This document shows, one piece after another, positions 7,631 through 15,903 of a stretch of 21,868 bases of DNA. Under the pieces are notes generated by a model, which saw only the letters and a list, made by a program, of their open reading frames with translations, was not told the DNA's origin and did not search any database. Position numbers and translations under genes: made by a program. Source of the DNA: DASTSN01 sp035760665 (GTDB lineage Bacteria; Bacteroidota; Bacteroidia; Chitinophagales; Chitinophagaceae); assembly GCA_035760665.1 (NCBI GenBank), contig DASTSN010000011.1:1-21868 (forward strand). The letters run 5' to 3'. Each line of letters opens with the position of its first letter. Within the stretch, counting starts at the first letter, position 1.

Positions 7631-9328
7631 ATGCGTAATTTATTCCTGAAAAAGTTAACCGTGCTATCGGCAGCCGCCTGTTTCACTACGGCTATGTGGG
7701 CGCAAAAACAAGACGTACCCAGGGGATGGCATCTGCTGGATCTCCAAAAAGATGGTTTTTACGGTATCAGCCTTGATAAAGCATACGATTTCCTGAAAGC
7801 AAAAAAAATTAAAAGCAAACCGGTAGTCGTGGCCGTTATTGATTCCGGAATCGACACTACCCACGAAGACCTGAAATCCGTTTTATGGACAAACCCGGGC
7901 GAGATTCCCGGCAATGGTATTGATGACGACAAGAACGGGTATGTAGATGATATTCATGGCTGGAATTTTCTCGGCGGCCGCGACGGACGAAACGTAAAAG
8001 AAGACTCGTACGAGGCTGCACGGGTATATCATATGTACAAAGACAAATTTGAAAACATAACCGATACCTCCACACTTGACAGTCATGACAGAGCGCTTTA
8101 CGACATGTGGAAAAAAGCCGATAATGATTTGGGGGAAATGGACCCGAAGGAAAAACTGAACCTGATGCTGATTAAAAAAGCATATGAAGATGCGCTTGCC
8201 GGCGACAGCGTGCTAAAAAAAGAAATGAACAAAACGGCCTACACCGGCAAAGATGTGCAGGATTTTACGCCACAAGACCTCGATGGAAAAAGAGCAAAAG
8301 AAAAAGTCATGCGGCTCTACCTGGGATTACAAGTAGACATGGACCAGGATAGTAAAGGACTCTATGACGATATTGCCGAATTCATCAGCGGCGAAGAAAG
8401 AAAAGCGGAAGCCAAGAAAAAAGAACCGGAAAATTACCGTGGCGAAATTGTTCAGGATAATTACAACGACATCAATGACCGTTTTTATGGCAATAATGAT
8501 GTAATGGCCAATACGCCTTTTCACGGTACCCATGTCTCCGGCATTATTGCTGCTGACAGAACAAATGATCTTGGCATGAAAGGGATTGCAGACAATGTAA
8601 AAATCATGCTGATCCGCGCAGTGCCGGATGGTGATGAACATGACAAAGATGTAGCACTTGCAATCCGTTATGCCGCTGACAATGGCGCTAAGGTGATAAA
8701 TATGAGTTTCGGAAAAGGCTTTTCACCCCAGAAACAATGGGTGGATGATGCCGTGAAATATGCCGAAGAAAAAGGTGTGCTGCTGGTTCATGCTGCCGGT
8801 AATGACCATGCAGACAATGATACAACTGACAACTTCCCGAACCCTATCTTCAGGGATAATGGTAAAAAAGCAACCAACTGGATAACCGTTGGCGCCAGCG
8901 GCGATCCTAAAACGGGCGGCCTGGTAGCTGATTTTTCAAATTATGGTAAAAAAGAAGTGGATGTATTTGCCCCGGGCGTAAAAATTTATTCCACCATTCC
9001 GGGCGGCAATACTTACGGCAATGCACAGGGTACCAGTATGGCTTCGCCGGTAGTAGCTGGCCTGGCAGCACTCATCCTGGAATATTTCCCGAACCTGACC
9101 GCTGAGCAGGTAAAATATGTGATTGAAAAATCATCCGTAAAACCTGACATCAAGGTAACAGACCCCGGAAACCAGCAGACCGTAAACCTGGACGATATTT
9201 GTAAAACAGGTGGAATTATCAACGCTTACGATGCAGTGAAGCTGGCTTCAACTCTTAAGGGCGAACGAGAACCGAAAAAAACAAAACCGGTAAAAACAAA
9301 ATCATCCGTTAAACGAAAAGTCGGATAA
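7631..9328 (+). CDS. Secreted S8 family serine protease (subtilase)
   Basis: A 565-residue subtilisin-like protease with an N-terminal signal peptide (KLTVLSAAACFTTAMWAQ, cut near WA|QK). The catalytic triad and oxyanion residue are all present: Asp71 in VAVIDSGID, His298 in FHGTHVSG, Asn391 in HAAGND and Ser469 in GTSMASPVVAG. The Asp-to-His distance is 227 residues against about 32 in subtilisin. The insertion (about 110-290) is rich in Lys, Asp and Glu and may act as a regulatory or substrate-binding domain; similar insertions occur in other Bacteroidota S8 proteases. There is no obvious N-terminal inhibitor propeptide, because the catalytic domain starts about 40 residues after the signal peptide. 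The C-terminus is a Lys-rich tail (about 545-565), not a type IX secretion sorting domain, so a periplasmic or lipid-free exported location is likely. Terminators flank the gene on both sides, so it is monocistronic. Confidence 0.93.
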   Translation: MRNLFLKKLTVLSAAACFTTAMWAQKQDVPRGWHLLDLQKDGFYGISLDKAYDFLKAKKIKSKPVVVAVIDSGIDTTHEDLKSVLWTNPGEIPGNGIDDDKNGYVDDIHGWNFLGGRDGRNVKEDSYEAARVYHMYKDKFENITDTSTLDSHDRALYDMWKKADNDLGEMDPKEKLNLMLIKKAYEDALAGDSVLKKEMNKTAYTGKDVQDFTPQDLDGKRAKEKVMRLYLGLQVDMDQDSKGLYDDIAEFISGEERKAEAKKKEPENYRGEIVQDNYNDINDRFYGNNDVMANTPFHGTHVSGIIAADRTNDLGMKGIADNVKIMLIRAVPDGDEHDKDVALAIRYAADNGAKVINMSFGKGFSPQKQWVDDAVKYAEEKGVLLVHAAGNDHADNDTTDNFPNPIFRDNGKKATNWITVGASGDPKTGGLVADFSNYGKKEVDVFAPGVKIYSTIPGGNTYGNAQGTSMASPVVAGLAALILEYFPNLTAEQVKYVIEKSSVKPDIKVTDPGNQQTVNLDDICKTGGIINAYDAVKLASTLKGEREPKKTKPVKTKSSVKRKVG

Positions 9329-9343
9329 CAACTAGCAAAATAC

Positions 9344-9368
9344 AAATCCCGCCAAGGCGGGATTTTTT
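9344..9368 (+). terminator. Rho-independent terminator after the S8 protease
   Basis: Perfect 10-bp stem AAATCCCGCC / GGCGGGATTT (9344-9353 and 9356-9365) with a 2-base gap, in practice a 4-base loop, continuing into a T run. It starts 16 bases after the protease stop. Confidence 0.88.
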
Positions 9369-9415
9369 GACCAAGACAATCAGCTTAGTTACCGAACTTC
9401 GTAAAAACCAATACC

Positions 9416-9925
9416 ATGGCACGTCCCGATCTTACCCGCGTTCCTGTTTTTTACCATAATTATATCAGCCAGGTACCTGAAGACGACCTGATGTTGGCTT
9501 TAAAGCATGGAACCGATGCCTTTATCCGGTTCATCGAAAGCATACCTGCCGATAAATATGATTATTCCTATGCGCCAGGTAAATGGAGTGTCAAAGAATT
9601 GTTGCAACATGTAATCGATGCGGAAAGGGTTTTTGCATACCGGGCATTGCGGTTTGCCCGGAAAGACAGCACCCCCCTTCCCGGTTTTGATGAGAATTTA
9701 TTTGCCCAAAATGCAAAGGCGGACCAACGGGATTGGAACGAACTGGTCAATGAATTTAAAGCAGTCAGAAAATCATCTGAATGCCTGTTTAAATCCTTTG
9801 ACGCAGAACAACTGGAAGCTGGCGGCATTTCAAATAACAACCCGATTTATGTACTGGCAATCGGGTATATTTTGGTCGGCCATTCACTTCATCACAAAAG
9901 GATAATACAGGAACGTTATTTATAG
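9416..9925 (+). CDS. DinB-fold (DinB/YfiT-like) putative metal-dependent protein
   Basis: A 169-residue cytoplasmic protein with the DinB four-helix-bundle signature. APGKWSVKELLQHVIDAERV (residues 53-72) is the hallmark helix-2 segment with His65. The C-terminal GHSLHHKRII supplies His156 and His160 in an HxxxH arrangement. Three histidines at these places normally bind a divalent metal (Zn or Ni) in this fold. Family members include bacillithiol and mycothiol S-transferases and many proteins of unknown activity; the substrate here cannot be read from the sequence. The ATG at 9416 gives a full-length family protein. It sits alone between the protease terminator and a bidirectional terminator, and converges on the tail-specific protease gene. 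Despite the name there is no link to DNA polymerase IV. Confidence 0.85.
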   Translation: MARPDLTRVPVFYHNYISQVPEDDLMLALKHGTDAFIRFIESIPADKYDYSYAPGKWSVKELLQHVIDAERVFAYRALRFARKDSTPLPGFDENLFAQNAKADQRDWNELVNEFKAVRKSSECLFKSFDAEQLEAGGISNNNPIYVLAIGYILVGHSLHHKRIIQERYL

Positions 9926-9928
9926 TAC

Positions 9929-9963
9929 ACAAAAAAGCCCTGTTAGTTAACGGGGCTTTTTTT
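9929..9963. terminator. Bidirectional rho-independent terminator between convergent genes
   Basis: A long imperfect stem: AAAAAAGCCCTGTTA pairs with TAACGGGGCTTTTTT through one T-G wobble, with a 2-base loop. It is flanked by an A run on the left and a T run on the right, so it can work as a terminator on either strand. It lies 4 bases after the DinB-fold stop and about 30 bases after the tail-specific protease stop. Confidence 0.9.
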
Positions 9964-9993
9964 ATAAACACAAAAGATTTCGTTACCGATATA

Positions 9994-12147
9994 TCAAAAA
10001 GCTTTCTTCGTATCAGGCTGTTTATTGATGCCTAAAGCGATATTTCGCTGGCTGATCATATCATTCATCGTTTTCACTGCCTGGTCAAGATAAATATCGG
10101 TACTCAGATTTTTTAACCACTGGTTATAACGTGTTTGTTTGTCTTTATCTGCCTGGAAACGTTCCTGATCCTGCGGCAGGAAGGATAAACTCATTGGCGT
10201 ACCGAGTTTCATCAGGCTTTCATTTTGACGGATAGTAGCTGCAATCTGTTTTTGCTCTTTACGATACTTGTCCAGTTGCAGGGAATATTCTTTATCATTT
10301 TGTTTGGCCAGCCACTCAGTATTTTGTTTAATCGTTTCAAATGCCGCATCGTTCTTAATGCGTTCATTACTGCTAGCTTCAATGCTCTTTAGATCGTAAC
10401 CGGCATTCCAAGTATTGTAAGGGGCCTTGGAAATTTCGTCCCAGGGCAAAGCATTTTCGTTATCCCGCTCCCGCAATTTTAGATGCTCCAGATTATCGGG
10501 CAATACCACATCAGAAGCAACCCCTTTTAACTGGGTGGAGCCACCGTTAATACGATAAAATTTCTGCAATGTCAGCTTGACTGCTCCCAAATCGGAATTG
10601 GAACCGGAAAAACCATTTTCAGGATCAAGCCCGATGCTGCGCTGCACACTGCCTTTTCCATATGTGCTGGTGGAACCAATGATAATACCACGATTGTAAT
10701 CCTGGATGGCGGCTGCAAATATTTCGGAGGCAGATGCGCTGAACTCATTAACCATCACCGCCAGCGGACCATCGTATAATACAGAACGATCTTTGTCTCT
10801 TAAAATACTGGGGTTACCATAGCGGTCTTTGACCTGCACTATCGGGCCATCTTCAATAAAGAGGCCCGCCATTTGTACTACATCATACAACGATCCTCCA
10901 CCGTTATTGCGAAGATCAATTACAATACCGTCAACCTTTTGTTCTTTTAGCTTTTTTACTTCATTTGCCACATCTACCGAGCAGCGGCGACCGTTAGCAT
11001 GTTCAAAATCGGCATAGAATTCAGGTAAATAAATATACCCGATTTTCTCATCTCCTTTTTTAACGATTGCACTGCGGGCAAAGGTTTCGTCCTGTACAAT
11101 TTTATCGCGGACCAACGAAACGGTTTTTAATGCCCCGTCACTTTTCCTGAGTGTCAGCCTTACTTCTGTTCCCTTTTCACCTCGAATTAATTTTACAGCA
11201 TCTTCCACGGTATAGCCGGTTAAATCCACCGGCGCCGATTTGCCCTGGGCCACATTGACAATGATATCGCCCACTTCTACCTCTCCTGATTTCCAGGCAG
11301 GACTGCCGGTAATCAAGGAATTGATCTTGATGCTTCCTTTTGTTTCGTCATAAAGCAGGGAGGCACCAATGCCAAAGAATGTTCCGCTCATTTGCTCATC
11401 AAAATATCGCTTTTCCACCGGCGGGAAATACTCCGTATATGGATCCATACTTTGGGTAATGGTATTGACAAAAAGATCAAATTTGTCATCATCATCAAAC
11501 TTATACTTGTAATGATCGAAAATGCGGTTCATCGCCATTTGCACCAGATCCCGGGCATCTTTTTCCAGTTGTTCGTTTGACTTGACTACAAATCCCTGGC
11601 GGCCTTTATTTTTTTCGCGGGTATCCAGCATATCACTGTACCGCTCGAGAGTCAGGTATTTTAGTTTCTTACGCCACATTTCGCGACGGGCTGCATCGTC
11701 TTTGGGATAATCAAGTTTGTCCGGGTCGGTGATTATTGACTCATCGATTGTAAAATCAAATGGTTTGGCAAGAATTTCTTTACAAATCGCCGCTGATTCT
11801 GCTGCACGTTTATCAAATATTTTCCCTGCTGCCAGGAAAAACTCAACCGGGGCGCCTTTCAGCTCGTCATCAATTTTGGTTTGATACTGGCTAAGGCTTT
11901 CAATATCGGATTGCAAAAAGATGTTTTTGTTGGCATCCAGCTGCTGAAAGTATTTAGTAAAAATTTTTTTCGAAAAATCGTCATTGATTTCTTTCGGACT
12001 AAAATGCCCCTGGGTTAACAGGGCCGATACGGATTGCAGTATTTTTTCATACTTTGAAGGAGGGTCGGATTTGCCGGTTCCCATTGTCTGGAAAGCGAGA
12101 AACACCACAGCCACCAGCATCATCACAAGAATGGGTAATCTTTTCAT
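9994..12147 (-). CDS. prc: Tail-specific (C-terminal processing) protease, S41A family
   Basis: A periplasmic protease that cleaves proteins at their C-termini. Counting from the preferred ATG (12147, 717 residues): signal peptide or membrane anchor at 1-23 (LPILVMMLVAVVFLAFQ), N-terminal Tsp domain at about 30-210, PDZ domain at about 250-340 (FGIGASLLYDETKGSIKINS), and S41 core at about 360-560 with DLRNNGGG (411-418) and FSASASEIFAAAIQDYNRG. The catalytic Ser is probably Ser472, the central Ser of SASAS, and the general base is Lys498 in YGKGSVQ. A C-terminal Tsp domain reaches about 717. The Ser-Lys spacing is 26, one more than in E. coli Prc. In-frame ATGs also occur at 12153, 12156, 12177 and 12207. 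The candidate -7 box at 12183-12190 rules against 12207, and the signal peptide fits best from 12147. The 717-residue size is that of the long Prc/Tsp class. Confidence 0.92.
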   Translation of the reverse strand: MKRLPILVMMLVAVVFLAFQTMGTGKSDPPSKYEKILQSVSALLTQGHFSPKEINDDFSKKIFTKYFQQLDANKNIFLQSDIESLSQYQTKIDDELKGAPVEFFLAAGKIFDKRAAESAAICKEILAKPFDFTIDESIITDPDKLDYPKDDAARREMWRKKLKYLTLERYSDMLDTREKNKGRQGFVVKSNEQLEKDARDLVQMAMNRIFDHYKYKFDDDDKFDLFVNTITQSMDPYTEYFPPVEKRYFDEQMSGTFFGIGASLLYDETKGSIKINSLITGSPAWKSGEVEVGDIIVNVAQGKSAPVDLTGYTVEDAVKLIRGEKGTEVRLTLRKSDGALKTVSLVRDKIVQDETFARSAIVKKGDEKIGYIYLPEFYADFEHANGRRCSVDVANEVKKLKEQKVDGIVIDLRNNGGGSLYDVVQMAGLFIEDGPIVQVKDRYGNPSILRDKDRSVLYDGPLAVMVNEFSASASEIFAAAIQDYNRGIIIGSTSTYGKGSVQRSIGLDPENGFSGSNSDLGAVKLTLQKFYRINGGSTQLKGVASDVVLPDNLEHLKLRERDNENALPWDEISKAPYNTWNAGYDLKSIEASSNERIKNDAAFETIKQNTEWLAKQNDKEYSLQLDKYRKEQKQIAATIRQNESLMKLGTPMSLSFLPQDQERFQADKDKQTRYNQWLKNLSTDIYLDQAVKTMNDMISQRNIALGINKQPDTKKAF

Positions 12148-12182
12148 GTTCATCATGTATTTAATTGCCTGAAGCATAATCT

Positions 12183-12190
12183 CAAAAATA
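12183..12190 (-). promoter_or_regulatory. Candidate -7 box for the tail-specific protease gene
   Basis: On the minus strand this reads TATTTTTG, a perfect TAnnTTTG. Transcription would start near 12177, leaving a leader of about 30 bases to the ATG at 12147. No TTTG-like -33 element is visible at the right distance, so the call rests on the -7 box and position alone. Confidence 0.4.
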
Positions 12191-12276
12191 ACGCAAAAAC
12201 GGAGCATTTCGTACCTCTGTACGCTTTTAACACAGGTTTTTGATAAACGGTGGCACAGATTTTCCGCAGTTTTATT

Positions 12277-12306
12277 TTTGCCAAGTGTGCATTTTCTCTA
12301 TTTTTG
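12277..12306 (+). promoter_or_regulatory. Promoter of the tRNA-His gene
   Basis: The clearest promoter in the window: a -33 element TTTG (12277-12280), an 18-base spacer and a -7 box TATTTTTG (12299-12306), both exact matches to the Bacteroidota consensus. The -7 box is followed by CA and lies about 13 bases before the mature 5' end of the tRNA. Confidence 0.8.
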
Positions 12307-12319
12307 CAGCCCGATTCAC

Positions 12320-12394
12320 GGTGGCTGTAGCTCAGTTGGTTAGAGCATCAGATTGTGGTTCTGAGGGTCGTGGGTTCGAATCCCATCAGCCACC
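12320..12394 (+). tRNA. tRNA-His (anticodon GTG)
   Basis: A full cloverleaf is visible. The acceptor stem is GTGGCTG / CAGCCAC (12321-12327 with 12387-12393). The D arm is GCTC-AGTTGGTTA-GAGC. The anticodon arm is TCAGA-TTGTGGT-TCTGA, with GTG at positions 34-36. The T arm is GTGGG-TTCGAAT-CCCAT. The extra 5' G (G-1, base 12320) opposite C73 (12394) is the identity element of histidine tRNAs and supports the call independently of the anticodon. Only CA follows C73, so the 3' CCA is not encoded and must be added after transcription; some gene finders would extend the end to 12396. It has its own promoter and terminator. Confidence 0.97.
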
Positions 12395-12404
12395 CAACAA
12401 ACTT

Positions 12405-12430
12405 CCCCGACTGGTTAGCCGGGGCTTTTT
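12405..12430 (+). terminator. Terminator of the tRNA-His transcript
   Basis: Stem CCCCG / CGGGG (12405-12409 and 12420-12424) with an 11-base partly pairable loop, then C and five T. It lies 10 bases after the tRNA and 15 bases before the next start codon. Confidence 0.75.
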
Positions 12431-12445
12431 ATTTCAACCGCAGCT

Positions 12446-13057
12446 ATGACGATGAACTGGTGGCTTTTCCTGATTCCTGTTATTTCCGCCTTCATTGGCT
12501 GGATTACCAACTGGGTGGCGATCAAAATGCTTTTTCATCCCCGCGAACCGCGGAAATTCCTGGGGTTTAGCGTGCAGGGAATTTTTCCGAAACGACAGCA
12601 GCAATTTGCCGAAAAGCTTGGCAAACTAGTCAGCGACGAACTGCTCTCCTTCTCCGATATTGAAAAAAAGATCGTCAATCCCCAAAACCTGGAGAAAATA
12701 CTGCCCATGATTGAACAGCACGTGGATCATTTTCTCCGGTCAAAACTCAGTGAACAAATGCCCTTCCTGAGCATGTTTATCGGTGACAAAACAATTGCCA
12801 CATTGAAATCCGTGTTCATGCAGGAACTGTCGACATTATTTCCCCAGGTAATGAAAAATTACGCCGGCAGCCTGAAAAATGAACTTGACCTGGAAAAAAT
12901 TGTTACAGCAAAGGTCGCTGCTTTTTCCACGGATAAGCTGGAAGCAATTTTGTACCAGATCATGGCCAAGGAATTTCGTTTCGTTGAAATCATCGGCGCT
13001 GTTCTTGGCTTCCTGATTGGACTTTTCCAGGTACTGCTCACGGTCCTGGCCTCCTGA
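12446..13057 (+). CDS. DUF445 family membrane protein
   Basis: A 203-residue protein of the DUF445 (YheB-like) family, function unknown. It has an N-terminal membrane segment, WWLFLIPVISAFIGWITNWV, leading directly into the family hallmark NWVAIKMLFHPREP and then GIFPKRQQQFAEKLG. A middle amphipathic region (about residues 50-175) carries several helices, and a second hydrophobic helix forms the C-terminus (EIIGAVLGFLIGLFQVLLTV). The topology is two membrane anchors around a soluble domain. It is short compared with roughly 400-residue DUF445 proteins, but similar small versions are common in Bacteroidota. ATG 12446 is chosen; a second in-frame ATG at 12452 is equally possible. It starts 15 bases after the tRNA terminator, so its promoter must be read-through or weak. 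The 140 bases after it hold no recognisable signal. Confidence 0.82.
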   Translation: MTMNWWLFLIPVISAFIGWITNWVAIKMLFHPREPRKFLGFSVQGIFPKRQQQFAEKLGKLVSDELLSFSDIEKKIVNPQNLEKILPMIEQHVDHFLRSKLSEQMPFLSMFIGDKTIATLKSVFMQELSTLFPQVMKNYAGSLKNELDLEKIVTAKVAAFSTDKLEAILYQIMAKEFRFVEIIGAVLGFLIGLFQVLLTVLAS

Positions 13058-13197
13058 CGGAAATCGAAATACTGATAGCCCTTCCTTTCATCATGATTAT
13101 ATGACCACTTATCAAGTCTGGAATACTGGCAGCAAGTTAATTATTCAAATACACGTCTAACTGCGCAACAAATCAAATTGTTTATAATACTTATTTT

Positions 13198-15822
13198 ATG
13201 AGGAAACTGGTACCTGTTTTAGCAATATTACTCATTACTTTTTCTGTAAATGCCCAAAACCCATACCAGGGTGGAAATCGTGGAGGGGGCCGTCAAATCA
13301 ACGGCCGCTTCTATGGGAAAATCGTTGATTCGGTTTCTAATAAACCGATCGAATTTGCATCTGTACAATTGTTGCAAAACCGTTTTGATTCGGTATCTCG
13401 TAAAAGAAAAGAGGTGGTGGTTGCCGGTATGCTAACCAAAGCCAATGGTGAATTTAGCCTGGAAAATGTACCGGCATTTGGCCAGTACAAGCTGAAAATA
13501 TCGGTCATCGGCTTTAAGCCATACGAACAGCCGGTATCGTTTGACCTGAAAATGGCCCGTGGCAATAGCGACCCCTCTGCCATGCTGAGTGCATTTGATA
13601 AAGACCTTGGCAATATCAAGCTGAACCTGGAAGAAAAAGTGCTGAGTAATGTCACCGTTACTTCTTCCAAACCGCTGGTACAACTGGGCATCGACCGGAA
13701 AATATTTAACGTGGAAAAAAACATCGTTTCGGCAGGTGGCACAGCCGTTGACGTTATGCGAAATGTTCCCTCACTGAACGTAGATATCGACGGAAATGTC
13801 ACACTCCGCAACAATACACCACAGTTATTTGTAGATGGTCGTCCCACCATTATGACGCTTGACCAGATTCCGGCCGATGCAATAGAGTCTGTGGAAATTA
13901 TTACCAACCCCTCTGCCAAGTTTGATGCTTCAGGTGGTACAGCCGGTATATTAAATATTGTGTTGAAGAAAAACAGGAAAGTGGGCTATAACGGTAATGT
14001 AAGAGCCAGCGTGGATTCACGTGGTAAGGTTGGCGGCGGTGCTGACATCAACGTGCGGCAAAATAAAATCAATGTATTTGCGAGTGGCAACTATTTTCAG
14101 CGTAAATCCATCAGCAACGGCACCACGAACCAGTTATCCAAATTTACCAACCCCAATACCTTGCTGAACCAGCTTGATAAGAGTACGATGAACGGCAGTT
14201 TTGGCTTTGGCAGAGCCGGTATTGATTATTTTATTGACAATCGAAACACCCTTTCCATTACCGGTAATATTGGTAAGGGAACATTTGATCCTAACACGAC
14301 GAGCGATTTATTCATTGACACACTGGGCAACCCGGTCACATCTTCCTTTAGCCAGCGCCTCTCCAACTCCAGCAGGGAATTTAAAAATATGGGGAGCCAG
14401 CTGAGTTACAAACATAACTTTCCCAAAGCCGGCCAGGAACTGACAGCAGACGTAACGTATAATGCCGGTAAAAACAATAGCAGCAATCCTATCTTGACAA
14501 ACTACTATGACCAGCAGGGCGGTTCGCTGAAAAACAGTTTTTCACAAAACCAACTCGGCAGCGGCACCAACAAAAACCTGATCATTCAAAGTGATTACAG
14601 CAACCCGCTTTCTGATAAGGCAAAACTGGAAATGGGTGTACGGGCCGCCATCAGGTCGGTAGACAGCAAAAATGATTTTTACATCTACGATCCAAATAGC
14701 GGAGATTATGTTTACAATGCTATCCTATCATCACAATATAATAGCAAGGACCAGGTGTATGCCGCCTATACAACTTTTACCAATCAACTGAAGAACTTCG
14801 GTTACCAGGTAGGCCTGCGAGTGGAAAGTTCCAATTATCATGGCGAATTGCCGGATAAAGGCCAGTCATTTAAAATCAATTTCCCGGTTAGCCTTTTCCC
14901 CAGCTTTTTCCTGAGCCAGAAATTTAAGAATGACCAGCAATTGCAACTGAACTATACCAGGCGAATAAACCGACCGAATTTCTGGCAATTATTTCCCTTC
15001 ACAGACTATAGCGATTCGCTGAATATTTCCCGCGGCAATCCCAACCTGAAACCCGAGTTTACCAATTCGTTTGAATTATCGTACGAAAAAACATTCCAGA
15101 ACCGGGACAACTTTATAGCATCGATTTATTATAAGAATACCAACGACCTGATTACCCGCTACCAGGTTGCCGACACCAACCAGTTTACCGGCAAACCGGT
15201 GCTGATCAATACCTACATAAATGCCAACAGCAGTTATGTTACAGGATTGGAACTGATCAGCAAGAATGCGATTACCAAATGGTGGGATATTACCAGCAAT
15301 TTTAACCTGTACACGTCCAAAATAAAAATTGATGATCCAAACCAGCCCAACCAGGATCAGTTTGTCAGCTGGTTTGGAAAGCTGAGTAACAACTTTAAAC
15401 TGCCTAAAAACTTTAGTATCCAGGTTTCGGGTAATTACCAGTCAAAAACTATTCTGCCACCGGGTGGTAGTGCCAGCAATGCGTTTGGCGGTGGCCGCGG
15501 CGGATTCTTTGGCCAACCCTCTGCTTCGCAGGGTTATGTGCGGGCCAACTGGGGAGTTGATGCGGCTGTACGGTTCGATTTCCTTAAAAACAAAACAGCT
15601 TCACTATCACTGAACGTAAACGATATTTTCAGAACACGCCTGCAGGATATTCATTCAGAATCTTTTTATTTTATACAGGATGCCTCGCGTCGTCGCGATC
15701 CGCAGGTATTCCGCCTCAACTTTAACCTTCGCTTTGGTAAGTTTGATGCTTCGCTCTTTAAACGAAAAAATACCAGGAGCGATAACCTGCAAAATATGGA
15801 TAATGGCGGTATGAATTTCTAA
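13198..15822 (+). CDS. TonB-dependent-receptor-like outer membrane protein (outer membrane beta-barrel family)
   Basis: An 874-residue outer-membrane protein. Its signal peptide (MRKLVPVLAILLITFSVNAQ) is followed by a short Gly/Asn-rich linker. Next is a carboxypeptidase-regulatory-like beta-sandwich (about residues 38-120; GKIVDSVSNKPIEFASVQLL and ISVIGFKPYEQ), then a TonB plug domain (about 150-260; GGTAVDVMRNVPSLNVDIDG, LFVDGRPT, IESVEIITNPSAKFDASG). A large barrel carries RRINRPNFWQLFPF and GNPNLKPEFTNSFELSYEKT, typical of the 'outer membrane protein beta-barrel family' found throughout Bacteroidota. No SusD-like partner is adjacent, so this is probably not a polysaccharide utilisation locus; substrate unknown. 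A Gly-rich segment near residues 760-780 (GGSASNAFGGGRGGFFGQ) probably forms an extracellular loop. ATG 13198 is the only start in front of the signal peptide. A terminator follows. Confidence 0.92.
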   Translation: MRKLVPVLAILLITFSVNAQNPYQGGNRGGGRQINGRFYGKIVDSVSNKPIEFASVQLLQNRFDSVSRKRKEVVVAGMLTKANGEFSLENVPAFGQYKLKISVIGFKPYEQPVSFDLKMARGNSDPSAMLSAFDKDLGNIKLNLEEKVLSNVTVTSSKPLVQLGIDRKIFNVEKNIVSAGGTAVDVMRNVPSLNVDIDGNVTLRNNTPQLFVDGRPTIMTLDQIPADAIESVEIITNPSAKFDASGGTAGILNIVLKKNRKVGYNGNVRASVDSRGKVGGGADINVRQNKINVFASGNYFQRKSISNGTTNQLSKFTNPNTLLNQLDKSTMNGSFGFGRAGIDYFIDNRNTLSITGNIGKGTFDPNTTSDLFIDTLGNPVTSSFSQRLSNSSREFKNMGSQLSYKHNFPKAGQELTADVTYNAGKNNSSNPILTNYYDQQGGSLKNSFSQNQLGSGTNKNLIIQSDYSNPLSDKAKLEMGVRAAIRSVDSKNDFYIYDPNSGDYVYNAILSSQYNSKDQVYAAYTTFTNQLKNFGYQVGLRVESSNYHGELPDKGQSFKINFPVSLFPSFFLSQKFKNDQQLQLNYTRRINRPNFWQLFPFTDYSDSLNISRGNPNLKPEFTNSFELSYEKTFQNRDNFIASIYYKNTNDLITRYQVADTNQFTGKPVLINTYINANSSYVTGLELISKNAITKWWDITSNFNLYTSKIKIDDPNQPNQDQFVSWFGKLSNNFKLPKNFSIQVSGNYQSKTILPPGGSASNAFGGGRGGFFGQPSASQGYVRANWGVDAAVRFDFLKNKTASLSLNVNDIFRTRLQDIHSESFYFIQDASRRRDPQVFRLNFNLRFGKFDASLFKRKNTRSDNLQNMDNGGMNF

Positions 15823-15841
15823 ACCTCTTCATTTACAAAAT

Positions 15842-15870
15842 AAAAACCCGGGATTTCACCGGGTTTTTTT
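15842..15870 (+). terminator. Rho-independent terminator after the outer-membrane receptor
   Basis: Ten-base stem AAAAACCCGG / CCGGGTTTTT (15842-15851 and 15859-15868), loop GATTTCA, with the T run extending to 15870. It starts 19 bases after the receptor stop. The flanking A run means it could also act on the minus strand. Confidence 0.9.
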
Positions 15871-15886
15871 GTGCCTGTAGTTCTGC

Positions 15887-15894
15887 TATATTTG
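15887..15894 (+). promoter_or_regulatory. -7 box of the sugar gene cluster promoter
   Basis: TATATTTG is an exact TAnnTTTG. The only upstream TTTG (15868-15871) is 15 bases away, shorter than usual and overlapping the terminator T run. The start codon lies just 9 bases after the box, so the messenger would be nearly leaderless. Confidence 0.55.
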
Positions 15895-15903
15895 ACACTT
15901 CTT

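Noticed and set aside
12240..12449. Open frame running across the tRNA gene
   Set aside because: It reads straight through a perfect tRNA-His cloverleaf, its promoter and its terminator, so it is not a gene.
13183..13188. TATAAT sequence just upstream of the outer-membrane receptor gene
   Set aside because: It is a sigma-70 -10 of the E. coli kind with no -35 at the right distance, lies only 10 bases from the ATG, and is not the promoter type seen elsewhere in the window.
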